The notes beneath the pieces were generated by a model, which made no database searches, was not told the origin of the DNA, and worked only from the letters and a program-made list of their open reading frames with translations. This document shows positions 17,571 to 26,535 of a DNA stretch of 64,000 nucleotides, in pieces (position 1 is the first letter of the stretch; the number at the start of each line of letters is the position of its first letter). Source of the stretch: Hyphobacterium sp. SN044 (GTDB lineage: Bacteria > Pseudomonadota > Alphaproteobacteria > Caulobacterales > Maricaulaceae); NCBI RefSeq assembly GCF_021864465.1, contig NZ_JAKKUV010000003.1:62001-126000 (forward strand), written 5' to 3'. A program made the position numbers and the translations under genes.

Positions 17571-20453
17571 ATGGCTGACACCGGCACGCTCCTTTCCCAA
17601 CGCACAAACGACCTGCCCGAATTCAGTGATCCGCGCGGCGCCGAGGTGGTGGAACGCATTTCCGCGTCTGGCGTGACCATGAGCGATGCGGATTGCGGTT
17701 TCCTGACGACCGTCTTCTCCGCCGCGCCCTATCTGGGCCGGATCGCGACCCGCCGCACGAACGAGGCGGCACGCATCCTCACGCAATCGCCGGACACGGT
17801 GTTTGCGGACATCCTCGCCTCCGTCCGGTCCGCAGGTGCTGAAGCGGAGGATATTGCCGCGCTGGGACGCAGCCTTCGGCAGGCGAAGGCGGACATGCAC
17901 CTCCTCACGGCGCTGTGCGATCTCGCCGGCATCTGGGCGCTCGACGAAGCGACCTCGCGTCTGTCCCGTTTCGCCGACGCCTGCGTCGCTTCCGGGCTTC
18001 ACGGGCTGGTGCGCGAAGGCGTCGAGAAGGGACGGTTTCTTCCTCCGGGCGATCCGGACAATCCCTTGCCGGGCCTGTTCATCCTGGCGCTGGGGAAGAT
18101 GGGCGCGGAAGAGCTCAACTATTCGAGCGATATCGATCTGGCGATCTATTTCGAGCCGGATCAGGTCGCGCTGGCGGAGGGGCGCGATCTCGAACGCGAC
18201 CTGCCGCGGCTCGTTCAGGCGCTTGTCCGCCTGCTGCAGGAGCAATCGCCGGACGGTTATGTTTTCCGCACCGACCTGCGGCTTCGGCCCGACCCGTCGG
18301 CCACGCCGACAGCGATGTCGTGTGACGCGGCGCTGCGCTATTACGAATCCATCGGCCAGAACTGGGAGCGCGCGGCCTATATCAAGGCCCGGGTCTGCGC
18401 GGGCGACACGCAAGCCGGTGCGGCCTTCCTGAAGGCGATGTCGCCCTTCATCTGGCGTCGGTCGCTGGACTATGCCGCCGTCGACGATATCCGTGCGCTC
18501 GCCAGGCAGATCCAGTCGGTCGGCGACCGCGCGCAGGTTCGCGCGCCGGGTCACCACCTCAAACTTGGCCGCGGCGGCATTCGGGAGATCGAATTCTTCG
18601 CCCAGGTCCCGCAGCTTGTCTTCGGCGGGCGGGAGCCGTCGCTTCGCACCCGGAGCCCGGTCAAGGCGCTCGAACGCCTGTCGGCGATGGACAAGGTTCC
18701 GTCCGACCGGGCCGCCACGCTGATCGAGGCCTATGGCTTCTTCCGGTCGGCCGAGCATCGCATCCAGATGCTGGAGGACGAAGCCACGCAGATCCTGCCC
18801 GAAGCCGACGATTTGCGCTGGCGGGTCGGATTGCTGTGCGGCTTTCCGGACCTTTCCGAGTTTGACGATGCGGTCCGCTCGCGGCTGACCGCCGTTCACT
18901 CCGCTTTTTCCGAGCAATTCGCGCTCGACGAGACGCTTGCCTCGAGATCGGGAAGCCTGGTCTTCTCGGGCGTCGAGCCGACGCCCGATACGCTGGAGAC
19001 GCTGACGCGGCTCGGCTTTTCCGAACCGGGATCGGTCTGGACGAAGATCAATTCCTGGCTCGGCGGACGGACACGGGCCACGAAGACGCAGCGCGCCCGG
19101 GAATTGCTGACGACGCTGGCGCCGCGCCTGCTGGACGCGATGGCCGAGACCGGCGAGCCCGACGCGGCATTTTCGCGTTTCGCGGCCTTTTACGAGAATC
19201 TGCCGATGGGGGTTCAACCCCTGTCGCTCCTGCGCAGTGAACCGGAACTGGCGCGCGAACTTGTCGCCATCCTTGGTCTGGCACCGCGGATCGCGCGGAC
19301 GCTGGCGCAGCGCCCGGTTATTCTGGACGTGATGCTGGATGCGCGCTTCTCGCGCCCGCTGTCGCAGGATCCCCCCGACGATCTGAGGACACGTTTCCTC
19401 GACCAGATGGCGGCTTCCGATGACCTCGAAGACGCGATGAACCGGGCGCGGCGGCTGGCGCGCGAAGAACGGTTCCGGATCGGGGCACAAATCCTGGTCG
19501 GCCGGGCCGATGCCGGCGCGGCGGGGGCGGCCTATGCGGAACTGGCCGAAGCCGCGATCGAGTCCATGGCTCATGCCGCGCACGCGCGGATGGAAGAAAA
19601 GCACGGCCCTATGCCGGGCCGCTATGCGATCCTGGGGCTCGGCAAGCTAGGCGGTCGCGAATTGGCGTCCGACAGCGATCTCGACCTGATGCTTGTCTAC
19701 GAGGCCCACGGAGACGGGGCCGAGACCTGGTTCACGCGCTTCACGCAGCGTTTTGTCAGTGCGGTGTCCGCGCCGACCGAGGAAGGCGAGCTGTTCGAAG
19801 TCGACCTTCAGCTCCGGCCGTCCGGCAAGGCGGGCCCCGTGGCGGTCTCGCTGCCCAGCTTCCTCGCCTATTATGCCAGCGAGGCCTGGACCTGGGAGCG
19901 CATGGCCCTGACCCGGGCGCGGGTCGTATGCGGCGATCCGGACCTCTCGCAGCAGGTGGAGGAAGGGATTGAGGGCGCGCTGTCGCAACCGCGAAATCCG
20001 GACGTCATCATCGAGGATGCCGTCGCGATGCGCGCGCGCCTGCAGCAGGAAAAGCCGGGCCGGGGTTTGTGGGATCTGAAGCGCAAGCCCGGCGGGCTGG
20101 TCGACATCGAATTCCTCGCCCAGACGCTGCAGCTCCTGCAACTTGCCAAGGGGAAGGGGCCGCGCGCGACCTCGACCGTCGCAGCGCTCGATGCGCTCCA
20201 CCGCGACGGTGCGCTTTCGGATGAGGACGCCGAAGTGCTGAGCGGGGCGGCCCGGCTCTATCTCGACCTTCTCCAGCTGGTCCGCACCGCACACGGGTCC
20301 GGCTTCGACCCCACATTGGCCGCGAAAGGCTTTGCTGCCCGTCTGGCCGGTGCCGCCGGGATGAGCTCAGTCTCCGAACTGAACGCCCGCCTTGAAGCGC
20401 TTTCCACCGATGTTCGAACCCGGTTCGAAACTTTGCTGGGACCACTGAACTAG
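17571..20453 (+). CDS. glnE: Bifunctional glutamine-synthetase adenylyltransferase/deadenylyltransferase GlnE
   Basis: A 960-residue cytoplasmic enzyme that adenylylates and de-adenylylates glutamine synthetase in response to PII, setting nitrogen assimilation. Both nucleotidyltransferase domains are present: the N-terminal adenylyl-removing one (GKMGAEELNYSSDIDL near residues 178-193) and the C-terminal adenylyl-transferring one (GKLGGRELASDSDLDLM near 690-706), with the regulatory helical region between. Length matches alphaproteobacterial GlnE (about 950-1000). It closes the ccm-degP-two-component-glnE synteny block. ATG at 17571 is the first start after the kinase. Confidence 0.96.
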   Translation: MADTGTLLSQRTNDLPEFSDPRGAEVVERISASGVTMSDADCGFLTTVFSAAPYLGRIATRRTNEAARILTQSPDTVFADILASVRSAGAEAEDIAALGRSLRQAKADMHLLTALCDLAGIWALDEATSRLSRFADACVASGLHGLVREGVEKGRFLPPGDPDNPLPGLFILALGKMGAEELNYSSDIDLAIYFEPDQVALAEGRDLERDLPRLVQALVRLLQEQSPDGYVFRTDLRLRPDPSATPTAMSCDAALRYYESIGQNWERAAYIKARVCAGDTQAGAAFLKAMSPFIWRRSLDYAAVDDIRALARQIQSVGDRAQVRAPGHHLKLGRGGIREIEFFAQVPQLVFGGREPSLRTRSPVKALERLSAMDKVPSDRAATLIEAYGFFRSAEHRIQMLEDEATQILPEADDLRWRVGLLCGFPDLSEFDDAVRSRLTAVHSAFSEQFALDETLASRSGSLVFSGVEPTPDTLETLTRLGFSEPGSVWTKINSWLGGRTRATKTQRARELLTTLAPRLLDAMAETGEPDAAFSRFAAFYENLPMGVQPLSLLRSEPELARELVAILGLAPRIARTLAQRPVILDVMLDARFSRPLSQDPPDDLRTRFLDQMAASDDLEDAMNRARRLAREERFRIGAQILVGRADAGAAGAAYAELAEAAIESMAHAAHARMEEKHGPMPGRYAILGLGKLGGRELASDSDLDLMLVYEAHGDGAETWFTRFTQRFVSAVSAPTEEGELFEVDLQLRPSGKAGPVAVSLPSFLAYYASEAWTWERMALTRARVVCGDPDLSQQVEEGIEGALSQPRNPDVIIEDAVAMRARLQQEKPGRGLWDLKRKPGGLVDIEFLAQTLQLLQLAKGKGPRATSTVAALDALHRDGALSDEDAEVLSGAARLYLDLLQLVRTAHGSGFDPTLAAKGFAARLAGAAGMSSVSELNARLEALSTDVRTRFETLLGPLN

Positions 20454-20520
20454 GCGCGACGGAAATCCCCTGCCTCCTGCGTTGAAAGATCAGCGAGGGT
20501 GAAACAGGAGATTCCTCACC

Positions 20521-21072
20521 ATGAAAAAGTCCCTTCTCGTAATCGCCGGCGCAGCCGGTCTGGCGATGAGCCTGACGGCCGTCGCCGATGCCCAGCACCG
20601 CGGCGGAATGCGCGGTCATCATGGCGGCGGTCATGGCATGCACGGGCTGATGATGTTGCGCGCTGCCGATGCCAATGGCGACAACACGATCACGCGCGCC
20701 GAAGTCGACCAACTGCAGGCGGAAATGTTCGCCTGGATGGACCGCAATGGCGATGGCGTTCTGTCGTCTGCCGACCGGTCCCCGATGCACCAGCGTCTCG
20801 CGGCACTGCGCGACGAACAGGCTTCCGGCGACGAAGGCCGCCGTGGCCGCTGGGGCCGTCACGGCCGCGGTGGTCCGGACGGCGGTCATGCCCGCATGGA
20901 CGCCAATGGGGACGGGCAGGTGACCCGCGAGGAATTCATGTCGCGTGGCGCGCCGGGCTTCGAACGCCTCGACGCGAACTCCGATGGGTCGGTGACGCCG
21001 GACGAGCTCGATGCGGCGATGGAACGCGGCCGCGAGCGCCGGGAAGACCGTGTCTTCTGGTGGCGCGACTAG
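20521..21072 (+). CDS. Exported EF-hand calcium-binding protein, His-rich
   Basis: A 183-residue secreted protein: signal peptide (about 1-23, ending VADAQ), a His/Gly-rich segment (GHHGGGHGMHG), then four EF-hand loops of the DxNxDGxhxxxEh type (DANGDNTIT, DRNGDGVLS, DANGDGQVT, DANSDGSVT). It should bind calcium in the periplasm, and the His patch could bind transition metals. RBS AGGAGA precedes the ATG. It lies 48 bases before the ECF sigma gene, with which it probably forms a regulon or operon. A possible ECF-type promoter (GGAAAT at 20461, CGTT at 20480) precedes it, but that is weak. Confidence 0.85.
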   Translation: MKKSLLVIAGAAGLAMSLTAVADAQHRGGMRGHHGGGHGMHGLMMLRAADANGDNTITRAEVDQLQAEMFAWMDRNGDGVLSSADRSPMHQRLAALRDEQASGDEGRRGRWGRHGRGGPDGGHARMDANGDGQVTREEFMSRGAPGFERLDANSDGSVTPDELDAAMERGRERREDRVFWWRD

Positions 21073-21120
21073 AGGCAGCATGCCAGACTTGGGCATTCGC
21101 GGCGGAGGACTTCGTACAGC

Positions 21121-21753
21121 ATGTCGAAGCCGGCAGGCGGTTTGCCTGACCCCTCCGCTGCCCTGTCCGATCCCGATCTGCCTCTCCTTGTGGCGGTCGG
21201 GCGCGGCGATCGGGACGCCGCCCGTCAGCTGATGGCGCGGCGTCTCCCGCGGCTTCTTGCGATTGCCCAACGTCTGTTGTCCGATCCGGTCGAGGCCGAG
21301 GATATCGCACAGGAGACGTTCATCCGGGTGTGGAAGGCCGCTTCGCGGTGGCGCAGCGGTGAGGCGAAGGTGGAAACGTGGATGAGCCGTATCGCAATCA
21401 ATCTCTGCTACGACCGGCTGCGCCGGCGGCGGGAGAGTCTGACCGATACGCTCCCCGAACGGGCCGATGATACGCCCGGACCGGAAGCCGCACTCTCGCT
21501 CGGCGATGCGGCACGCCAGGTTCACACAGCGGTGGCCAGCCTGCCCGACCGGCAGCGCCTGGCGCTCGAATTGTGTCACTTTCAGGAAATGACCAATATC
21601 GATGCGGCCGAGGCCATGGAAATCAGCGTGGAGGCGCTTGAATCCCTCCTCGCGCGCGGCCGGCGGAAGCTGCGCGCGATCCTGACAGGACAGGAAGACG
21701 AGCTATTGGCCGGATTCGGGGATGACATTCCGGCCAGCGAGGGAATGCGATGA
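21121..21753 (+). CDS. ECF-type RNA polymerase sigma factor
   Basis: A 210-residue sigma factor with region 2 (about residues 25-95; AEDIAQETFIRVWK is the classic region 2 core) and region 4 (about 130-185; LPDRQRLALELCHFQEM, then the helix-turn-helix with SVEALESLLARGRRKL). There is no region 1.1 or 3, so it belongs to group 4. RBS GGAGGA precedes the ATG. Its stop overlaps the next gene by four bases. The pairing with a small membrane protein and a CnrX/CpxP-like protein resembles the cnrYXH arrangement. The regulon probably includes the EF-hand gene upstream (inference). Confidence 0.92.
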   Translation: MSKPAGGLPDPSAALSDPDLPLLVAVGRGDRDAARQLMARRLPRLLAIAQRLLSDPVEAEDIAQETFIRVWKAASRWRSGEAKVETWMSRIAINLCYDRLRRRRESLTDTLPERADDTPGPEAALSLGDAARQVHTAVASLPDRQRLALELCHFQEMTNIDAAEAMEISVEALESLLARGRRKLRAILTGQEDELLAGFGDDIPASEGMR

Positions 21754-22160
21754 TGGATATCGATCGTTTCAAAGCCATTCTGGAAGCTCACGGCGCCGAT
21801 CCGGCGCGTTGGCCCGAAGGCGAACGCGCTGCCGCGGAGAGCTTCCTGCGCACCGATGGAAGGGCGAAGGTGGCTCACGACAGGGCCGCCGAGCTGGATG
21901 CCCTGATTGCGCCAGCCGCCATTACGGCGTCACCGAGCGACATGCTCACCGCGCGCTTGCTTCGCGCAATGCCGCAGCCGGAATTCTTTGGCGACTGGAG
22001 ACGCGTGGCGGCAGCCGCCGCGCTGGCGCTGGTGGTCGGGCTGGGCGGGGGATTTGCCTCTGGCGCGCTGGTGCCCGTTAGCGATGACGAAGCCTATTAC
22101 GAGATCGCATTCGACGGGCTCGACAGCGACGTTCAGTTCGACTGGGAGGGCGGAGCATGA
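21750..22160 (+). CDS. Probable membrane anti-sigma factor
   Basis: A 136-residue protein with a helical cytoplasmic N-terminal part (about 1-85; DIDRFKAILEAHGADPARWPE), a single membrane helix (about 87-112, AAAAALALVVGLGGGFASGAL) and a short acidic periplasmic tail. Position and topology are those of an anti-sigma factor: it overlaps the sigma gene start-to-stop and the next gene too. No HxxxCxxC zinc motif is present, so it is not a ZAS-type anti-sigma. The function is inferred from topology and neighbours; I cannot name a Pfam family with confidence. Confidence 0.65.
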   Translation: MMDIDRFKAILEAHGADPARWPEGERAAAESFLRTDGRAKVAHDRAAELDALIAPAAITASPSDMLTARLLRAMPQPEFFGDWRRVAAAAALALVVGLGGGFASGALVPVSDDEAYYEIAFDGLDSDVQFDWEGGA

Positions 22161-22681
22161 ACCGCGCCACACCCTGGGTGGTCGCTCTCCTGATATCGGT
22201 GCTGGCCAATGGCGCGATGCTGGGGCTGACGCTGCACAATGTGTCGGATGGTCCGCGTTTCGATCGCGGTCACGAGCACCGCCCGCCGGCTGGTGTGCGC
22301 GGCGACGGGTTCAGCGTTCGGGGTTTCCTCGCGGCCTTGCCGCCGGAGGAACGCGAAGCGGCAGCCGACGGTTTGCGCGAAAGCCGCGACGACGTGATGG
22401 CGCGGCTGCGCGAAGTGCGCGATTCGCAGGACGCGGTCGAGGCCGCGCTGCGCCGGGAGCCGTTCGATGCCGAGGCCGTGCGGGCGGCCATGCAGGACTT
22501 GCGGGAGGCTCGCGGCGATATGGAGAGCGAGATCGAACGCGCCATCATCGAGATCATCGCCGACCTGCCCCCCGAAGAGCGCATGCAGGCGCTGGAGGCG
22601 GGAATGCGCGGCGACCGGGGCCGCCGCGGGCCGCCGAGACATCATCGTCCCGGTGACGGGCCTCCGCCGCACGACGGCTAG
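22157..22681 (+). CDS. Periplasmic metal-resistance/CpxP-like sensor protein
   Basis: A 174-residue protein anchored by one N-terminal helix (about residues 6-26), with a helical periplasmic domain (about 55-150) of the Metal_resist type (CnrX/ZraP/CpxP superfamily: FLAALPPEEREAAADGLRE and a second LPPEERM repeat). His-rich stretches flank the domain (GHEHRPP near the start, RHHRPGDGPPPHDG at the end), plausible metal ligands. It overlaps the anti-sigma gene by four bases. The set sigma - anti-sigma - sensor mirrors CnrH-CnrY-CnrX. Metal specificity cannot be told from sequence. Confidence 0.75.
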   Translation: MNRATPWVVALLISVLANGAMLGLTLHNVSDGPRFDRGHEHRPPAGVRGDGFSVRGFLAALPPEEREAAADGLRESRDDVMARLREVRDSQDAVEAALRREPFDAEAVRAAMQDLREARGDMESEIERAIIEIIADLPPEERMQALEAGMRGDRGRRGPPRHHRPGDGPPPHDG

Positions 22682-22696
22682 CTCAGTTCATCGGGA

Positions 22697-25282
22697 TCAG
22701 GCGGCGTCGTCCGACAGGGTGAATCTGTCTGCGACTTCAGCGTCTTCAGCCGGGTCGGCTTCGAACTCCGAGATATCCGCGGCCAGCGGCATGGTGAAGG
22801 TCACGGTCGTGCCTTCCCCCAGCTTGGATTCGATCGCCAGCTTGCCGCCATGCATCTCGACGAGGGACTTGGAGAGGGCGAGGCCGAGACCGGAGCCCTG
22901 ATGGCTCTTGGAATGCTGACTCTCGATCTGTTCGAACGGGCGGGCGAGGCGGGGAATGTCGTCCTGGGCGATGCCGATGCCGGTATCGGAGACCTGGATC
23001 GCCACGGACTTCTCGACCGTGAAGGTGCGGATCGTGATCCGGCCGCCTTCGGGCGTGAATTTCACGGCGTTCGAGGCGAGGTTCAGGATCACCTGTTTGA
23101 GGGCGCGCGGGTCGGCTTCGATATCCGGCCCGTCGATCATGTCGGCGACGACGCGGATATTCTTCTCCTCGGCACGGCCCCGGATCAGGCGGACGCATTG
23201 TTCGATGATATCGCGCGGGCGAACCGGTTCGGTCTGGAGCTGCATCTTGCCCGCTTCGATCTTCGACATGTCGAGAATGTCGTTGATCAGCGCCAGCAGG
23301 TGTTCGCCCGACGTGTGGATGTCGTTGACGTAGTCGGCATAGCGGGCGTCGCCGAGCGGGCCGAACATCTCGCGCAGCATGATTTCAGAGAACCCGTTGA
23401 TGGCATTGAGCGGCGTGCGCAGCTCATGGCTCATATTCGCGAGGAATTCGCTCTTCGAACGGTTGGCTTCCTCGGCACGGATCTTCTCTTCCTCGTATTT
23501 CTTCGCGAGTTCCGCGATCCGGCGCTCGTTCCGCTTCACGTCCTCGACCGTACGGCGCAGGGCGGATTCGGACTCTTTCAGCTGGTTTTCCTGGCGCTTG
23601 AGATCGGTGATGTCCGCGCCCACGGAGACCAGGCCGCCATCGGCCGTGGTGCGCTCGGAATAGTGCAGCCAGCGGCCATCGCGCAGTTCGATCTCATAGG
23701 TTTCGCCGCCATTCTCCGCGCCGTGGACCGCGGCAATCGCGCGCGCCGCCTCCGTCTCGACATCGCCGTAGGGGAGGCCGGGCCGGAGTCCGCTGTCGGT
23801 GAAGTCGAAGAAATCGCGGAACTTGCGGTTCCAGAGCACGAGGCGCTGGCGGGAATCCCAAAGGACGAAGCTCTCCGTCATCGACTCGAGCGCGGCGCGA
23901 AGGCGGTTTTCGGCGGCCGCGACACGGGCCTGTGCACCCTTGCGTTCCGTGACGTCGATCGCCACGCCGACGATCCGGTCAGTCGCTACGGCGTCGCCCG
24001 TGTTCCACAGGCGTCCGCGCAGATGGATCCAGATCGGCAAATTGGAGGCCTGAAGCTCGACATCGATCTCGCCGGCGCGCGCCGATCCGCGGATGGCGGC
24101 GGACAGACGCTCACGATCGCGTTTCGAGAACAGGGCGAGGAAGTCCGCGCTCGACATGACCTCGCCTTCCTCGCGGCCGAGAATCCGCGCCATCGAGTCC
24201 GTGACGTAGACATTGTCGGTCTTGCGGTTCCAGTCCCACACACCGCAGCGTGCACCTTCAATGGCGACCCGGAAGCGCCGTTCGCTGTCGCCGAGCGCGG
24301 CCCGGGCAGCGCGCAGATTGCTCATCTGCATCGACAGCGCCGCGCCGAGGCCCACGGCGAAAATCACCGGTGCGACGAAGAGCAAGGCGTAGAGGATCTG
24401 GGTGCGCATCCAGGCGCTGGCATCCATCCGCATCGGACCGATCAGCACGACGCGCATATCCGAGCCGGGCAGTGTGGCGGATGCGAAGGTGACCTCGCCC
24501 TGGCCAAGCGGAATGCCGTTCACGGCACCGCCGCCTTCGCGCAGACGGTCCGCCTGCTCCGGGGACAGATCAAACCGGTCGAACAGGCTCTCGGTGAAGA
24601 CGCCCGCCTGCGGCATTGGCCGGATCGACAGCGGCCGTCCTTCCGGGTCGGCGAGAATGGTGACACGGCCATCATTCCAGTCCGGAAGCAGGGCGAAGGG
24701 GTCGAGCCGCAAGACAATGGCACCGACACTGCCGTCAGCCAGAGCGACCGGGTGCGCCATCGAGATCGACCGCGCCGCCGCGTCGATCGCCGTCCCGCTT
24801 TCGTCCGTCAGGGCCGCGTCCGCCGCGAGACGAAGAGCGGCGCTGTCGGCGCCGTTGGACAAGATCTGGGTGTCGGCTGTCAGAAGCGCGGCATCGAGCA
24901 CGCCGGGCATGCGCGCCAGTGAAGAGATGAATTCGCCGCCCTGGGCGGAAACGGTTTCGCTGGGAAGCGCGGAGATCGCCATCACCGCGGAGTCGAGACT
25001 GCCGTCGATCCCGGCGAGGCGGGAGGATGTACGTTCGGCGATGAAGGCAGCTTCCCGCGCATAAGACTGGCCGGATTCGGCCAGCATGGCGCTGCGTTCC
25101 TGGAACAGCTTGTAGCCGATCACAGCGGCGAACATCACGATGAAGACGAAGACCGAAACGACGATCCAGGCAACGCTACCATTGCCGACAGCCGCAGAGG
25201 CACCATCCGCGCGCTTCCGGCGTTTGCCGGGCACGGGTGATTTCCGCCCCCGGGAGCGGGCCGCGTCATCCCCTCGAATCAT
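22697..25282 (-). CDS. PAS-domain sensor histidine kinase, PleC-like
   Basis: An 861-residue membrane kinase: helix at about residues 36-58, a periplasmic region (about 60-290), a second helix (about 297-320), two PAS domains (about 335-445 and 465-575), a coiled coil, then the H-box MSHELRTPLNAINGFSE with His619 and an ATPase domain (NLASNAVKF, DTGIGI, GSGLGLAL). The sequence after the H-box (EMFGPLGDARY, LINDILDMSKIEAGKM, FEQIESQHSK) is that of the PleC/DivJ group that controls DivK phosphorylation and cell fate in Caulobacter; overall size matches PleC (842 residues). Orthology needs a tree. The adjacent receiver protein is a possible partner. Confidence 0.82.
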   Translation of the reverse strand: MIRGDDAARSRGRKSPVPGKRRKRADGASAAVGNGSVAWIVVSVFVFIVMFAAVIGYKLFQERSAMLAESGQSYAREAAFIAERTSSRLAGIDGSLDSAVMAISALPSETVSAQGGEFISSLARMPGVLDAALLTADTQILSNGADSAALRLAADAALTDESGTAIDAAARSISMAHPVALADGSVGAIVLRLDPFALLPDWNDGRVTILADPEGRPLSIRPMPQAGVFTESLFDRFDLSPEQADRLREGGGAVNGIPLGQGEVTFASATLPGSDMRVVLIGPMRMDASAWMRTQILYALLFVAPVIFAVGLGAALSMQMSNLRAARAALGDSERRFRVAIEGARCGVWDWNRKTDNVYVTDSMARILGREEGEVMSSADFLALFSKRDRERLSAAIRGSARAGEIDVELQASNLPIWIHLRGRLWNTGDAVATDRIVGVAIDVTERKGAQARVAAAENRLRAALESMTESFVLWDSRQRLVLWNRKFRDFFDFTDSGLRPGLPYGDVETEAARAIAAVHGAENGGETYEIELRDGRWLHYSERTTADGGLVSVGADITDLKRQENQLKESESALRRTVEDVKRNERRIAELAKKYEEEKIRAEEANRSKSEFLANMSHELRTPLNAINGFSEIMLREMFGPLGDARYADYVNDIHTSGEHLLALINDILDMSKIEAGKMQLQTEPVRPRDIIEQCVRLIRGRAEEKNIRVVADMIDGPDIEADPRALKQVILNLASNAVKFTPEGGRITIRTFTVEKSVAIQVSDTGIGIAQDDIPRLARPFEQIESQHSKSHQGSGLGLALSKSLVEMHGGKLAIESKLGEGTTVTFTMPLAADISEFEADPAEDAEVADRFTLSDDAA

Positions 25283-25330
25283 GTGTGTAAAGTTACGGTG
25301 ACGGAGGCGTGTCTGTCACCCTTTGCGCGC

Positions 25331-25837
25331 CTAGGCGACGTTCGGTTTGGCTTCGTCGTCGGAACGGCGTTGAGGGCCGCGGTATTTCGACGGATCATGG
25401 CGCCGCCGATCCGGTCCGAAATAGACTTTCGTACGGACAAACGGACGCGGACGATCGATGACCATCGAAATCTTCGCGAACAGATCCTTCGCCGTGACAG
25501 GCTTGCAGCAGAACTCGGTCGTACCGGCATCGCGTGCCTCGAAGACACGCGATTTCTCGGAATAGGCCGAGAGCATGATGATCGGCACCAGCGGGTTGGC
25601 GACCTTGTTCTGGTCACGCAGCGACTTGATCAGCTCGACGCCGTTCATGCCGTCCATCTGGTAGTCGGTGATGATGATGTCGATCGCTTCGTTGCGTGCG
25701 ACTTCGAGCGCTTCAAGGGCGCTCGACGCTTCGTAGATGTTCGTCACGCTGAACGCATTGAGGATCGTGCGCACGATCTTCAGCATGTGCGGATTGTCGT
25801 CGACGACGAGGAAGCGGAGTGGTCGCAGATCGGCCAT
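25331..25837 (-). CDS. Single-receiver response regulator with short basic tail
   Basis: A 168-residue protein consisting of a receiver domain (DD at 13-14, phosphoacceptor Asp58 in IIITDYQM, KPV near residue 116) followed by a non-DNA-binding tail rich in Arg/Asp (YFGPDRRRHDPSKYRG). This FGPDRRR tail is common in alphaproteobacterial stand-alone receivers. It is transcribed toward the PleC-like kinase with a 48-base gap, so phospho-transfer between them is plausible. It is not DivK itself, which is shorter (about 125 residues). A CtrA-like box lies about 55 bases upstream. Confidence 0.85.
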   Translation of the reverse strand: MADLRPLRFLVVDDNPHMLKIVRTILNAFSVTNIYEASSALEALEVARNEAIDIIITDYQMDGMNGVELIKSLRDQNKVANPLVPIIMLSAYSEKSRVFEARDAGTTEFCCKPVTAKDLFAKISMVIDRPRPFVRTKVYFGPDRRRHDPSKYRGPQRRSDDEAKPNVA

Positions 25838-25892
25838 GTTCGGTCGCTCACGAAGGTTCAGGCAAGACGCGGGGGACTTTAAACAGGAATGG

Positions 25893-25907
25893 TTAGAGGC
25901 CGATTAA
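25893..25907 (-). promoter_or_regulatory. Near-consensus CtrA-type box upstream of the receiver gene
   Basis: Read on the minus strand it is TTAA-TCGGCCT-CTAAC, one base from the TTAA-N7-TTAAC consensus. It lies about 55 bases before the receiver gene start and overlaps the stop codon of the neighbouring gene. Position is certain to within two bases. Confidence 0.35.
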
Positions 25908-26461
25908 GCGGCCGGACTTTCCCTGCGATCGAGCACCATCGGCTCTTCGGTGGTGGCCCGGATCGCCATGACGATATCGCGGGCATGGCGGCAGAAGCCG
26001 AGCAGGTCCTGCGGCAGATCCGGATTGGTCGAGGGCAGGTCGGCCCAGTATTCCGCCAGGGTCAGAAGCGCCGGAGCCTGTTCGATCAGGCGTGCCTGGA
26101 ACTCGATCTTGTTCGGATCGCGGTCGTATTCCGCACCCGGGACGCGCCAGCCGCCCCAATTCTGCTCGTCCGTCACGACGACCGGATAGGTTCCGGGGAA
26201 GGGATGATGCGCGCATTCGGCTTCGGTCTGCCACTTGTTCTTCGCACGCAGGACGCGCCATCCGTCGGGTGAGTGCTCCTCGACCTGCTCGGCGGCAAGA
26301 TCCGCGGCAGTGAAGTCCCGGCCGAGACCGCAATCGTAGTGAATGCGGACCGGTTCCTCGACATCCTTCACCCATTGCGGCTTGACCTGTTCGATCAGTG
26401 CCCACGTGCCAACCGGGCGTACGAAGACCCGCTGGTGCTTGTGAAAGACTGCTTTCGCCAT
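25904..26461 (-). CDS. Conserved protein of unknown function, 185 residues
   Basis: A soluble 185-residue protein without signal peptide, membrane helix or catalytic motif that I can name. It is unusually rich in Trp (VGTWALIEQVKPQW, NWGGWRVPGAEYDRDP) and has a Cys-His cluster (ECAHHPFPGTYPVV). From memory, similar proteins occur in Caulobacterales and relatives, but I cannot verify this here. The ATG at 26461 starts MAKAVFHKHQ. Its neighbours are a receiver protein downstream and a TPR-hydroxylase gene upstream, all on the minus strand; no shared role is evident. Confidence 0.8.
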   Translation of the reverse strand: MAKAVFHKHQRVFVRPVGTWALIEQVKPQWVKDVEEPVRIHYDCGLGRDFTAADLAAEQVEEHSPDGWRVLRAKNKWQTEAECAHHPFPGTYPVVVTDEQNWGGWRVPGAEYDRDPNKIEFQARLIEQAPALLTLAEYWADLPSTNPDLPQDLLGFCRHARDIVMAIRATTEEPMVLDRRESPAA

Positions 26462-26535
26462 GTCTCACTCCCCGTATCAGGCCGGAGGATAGCAGGCCGG
26501 GGGTTAGGACGGCGTAAAGCCGTGAGCCAATTGCC

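Noticed and set aside
17190-19604. An 804-codon open frame on the minus strand
   Set aside because: It lies opposite glnE and the kinase before it, both with full family motifs. It is a GC-rich antisense shadow with Arg/Gly-rich, motif-free translation.
22850-24922. A 690-codon open frame on the plus strand
   Set aside because: It is antisense to the PleC-like kinase, whose H-box and ATPase motifs establish the real frame.
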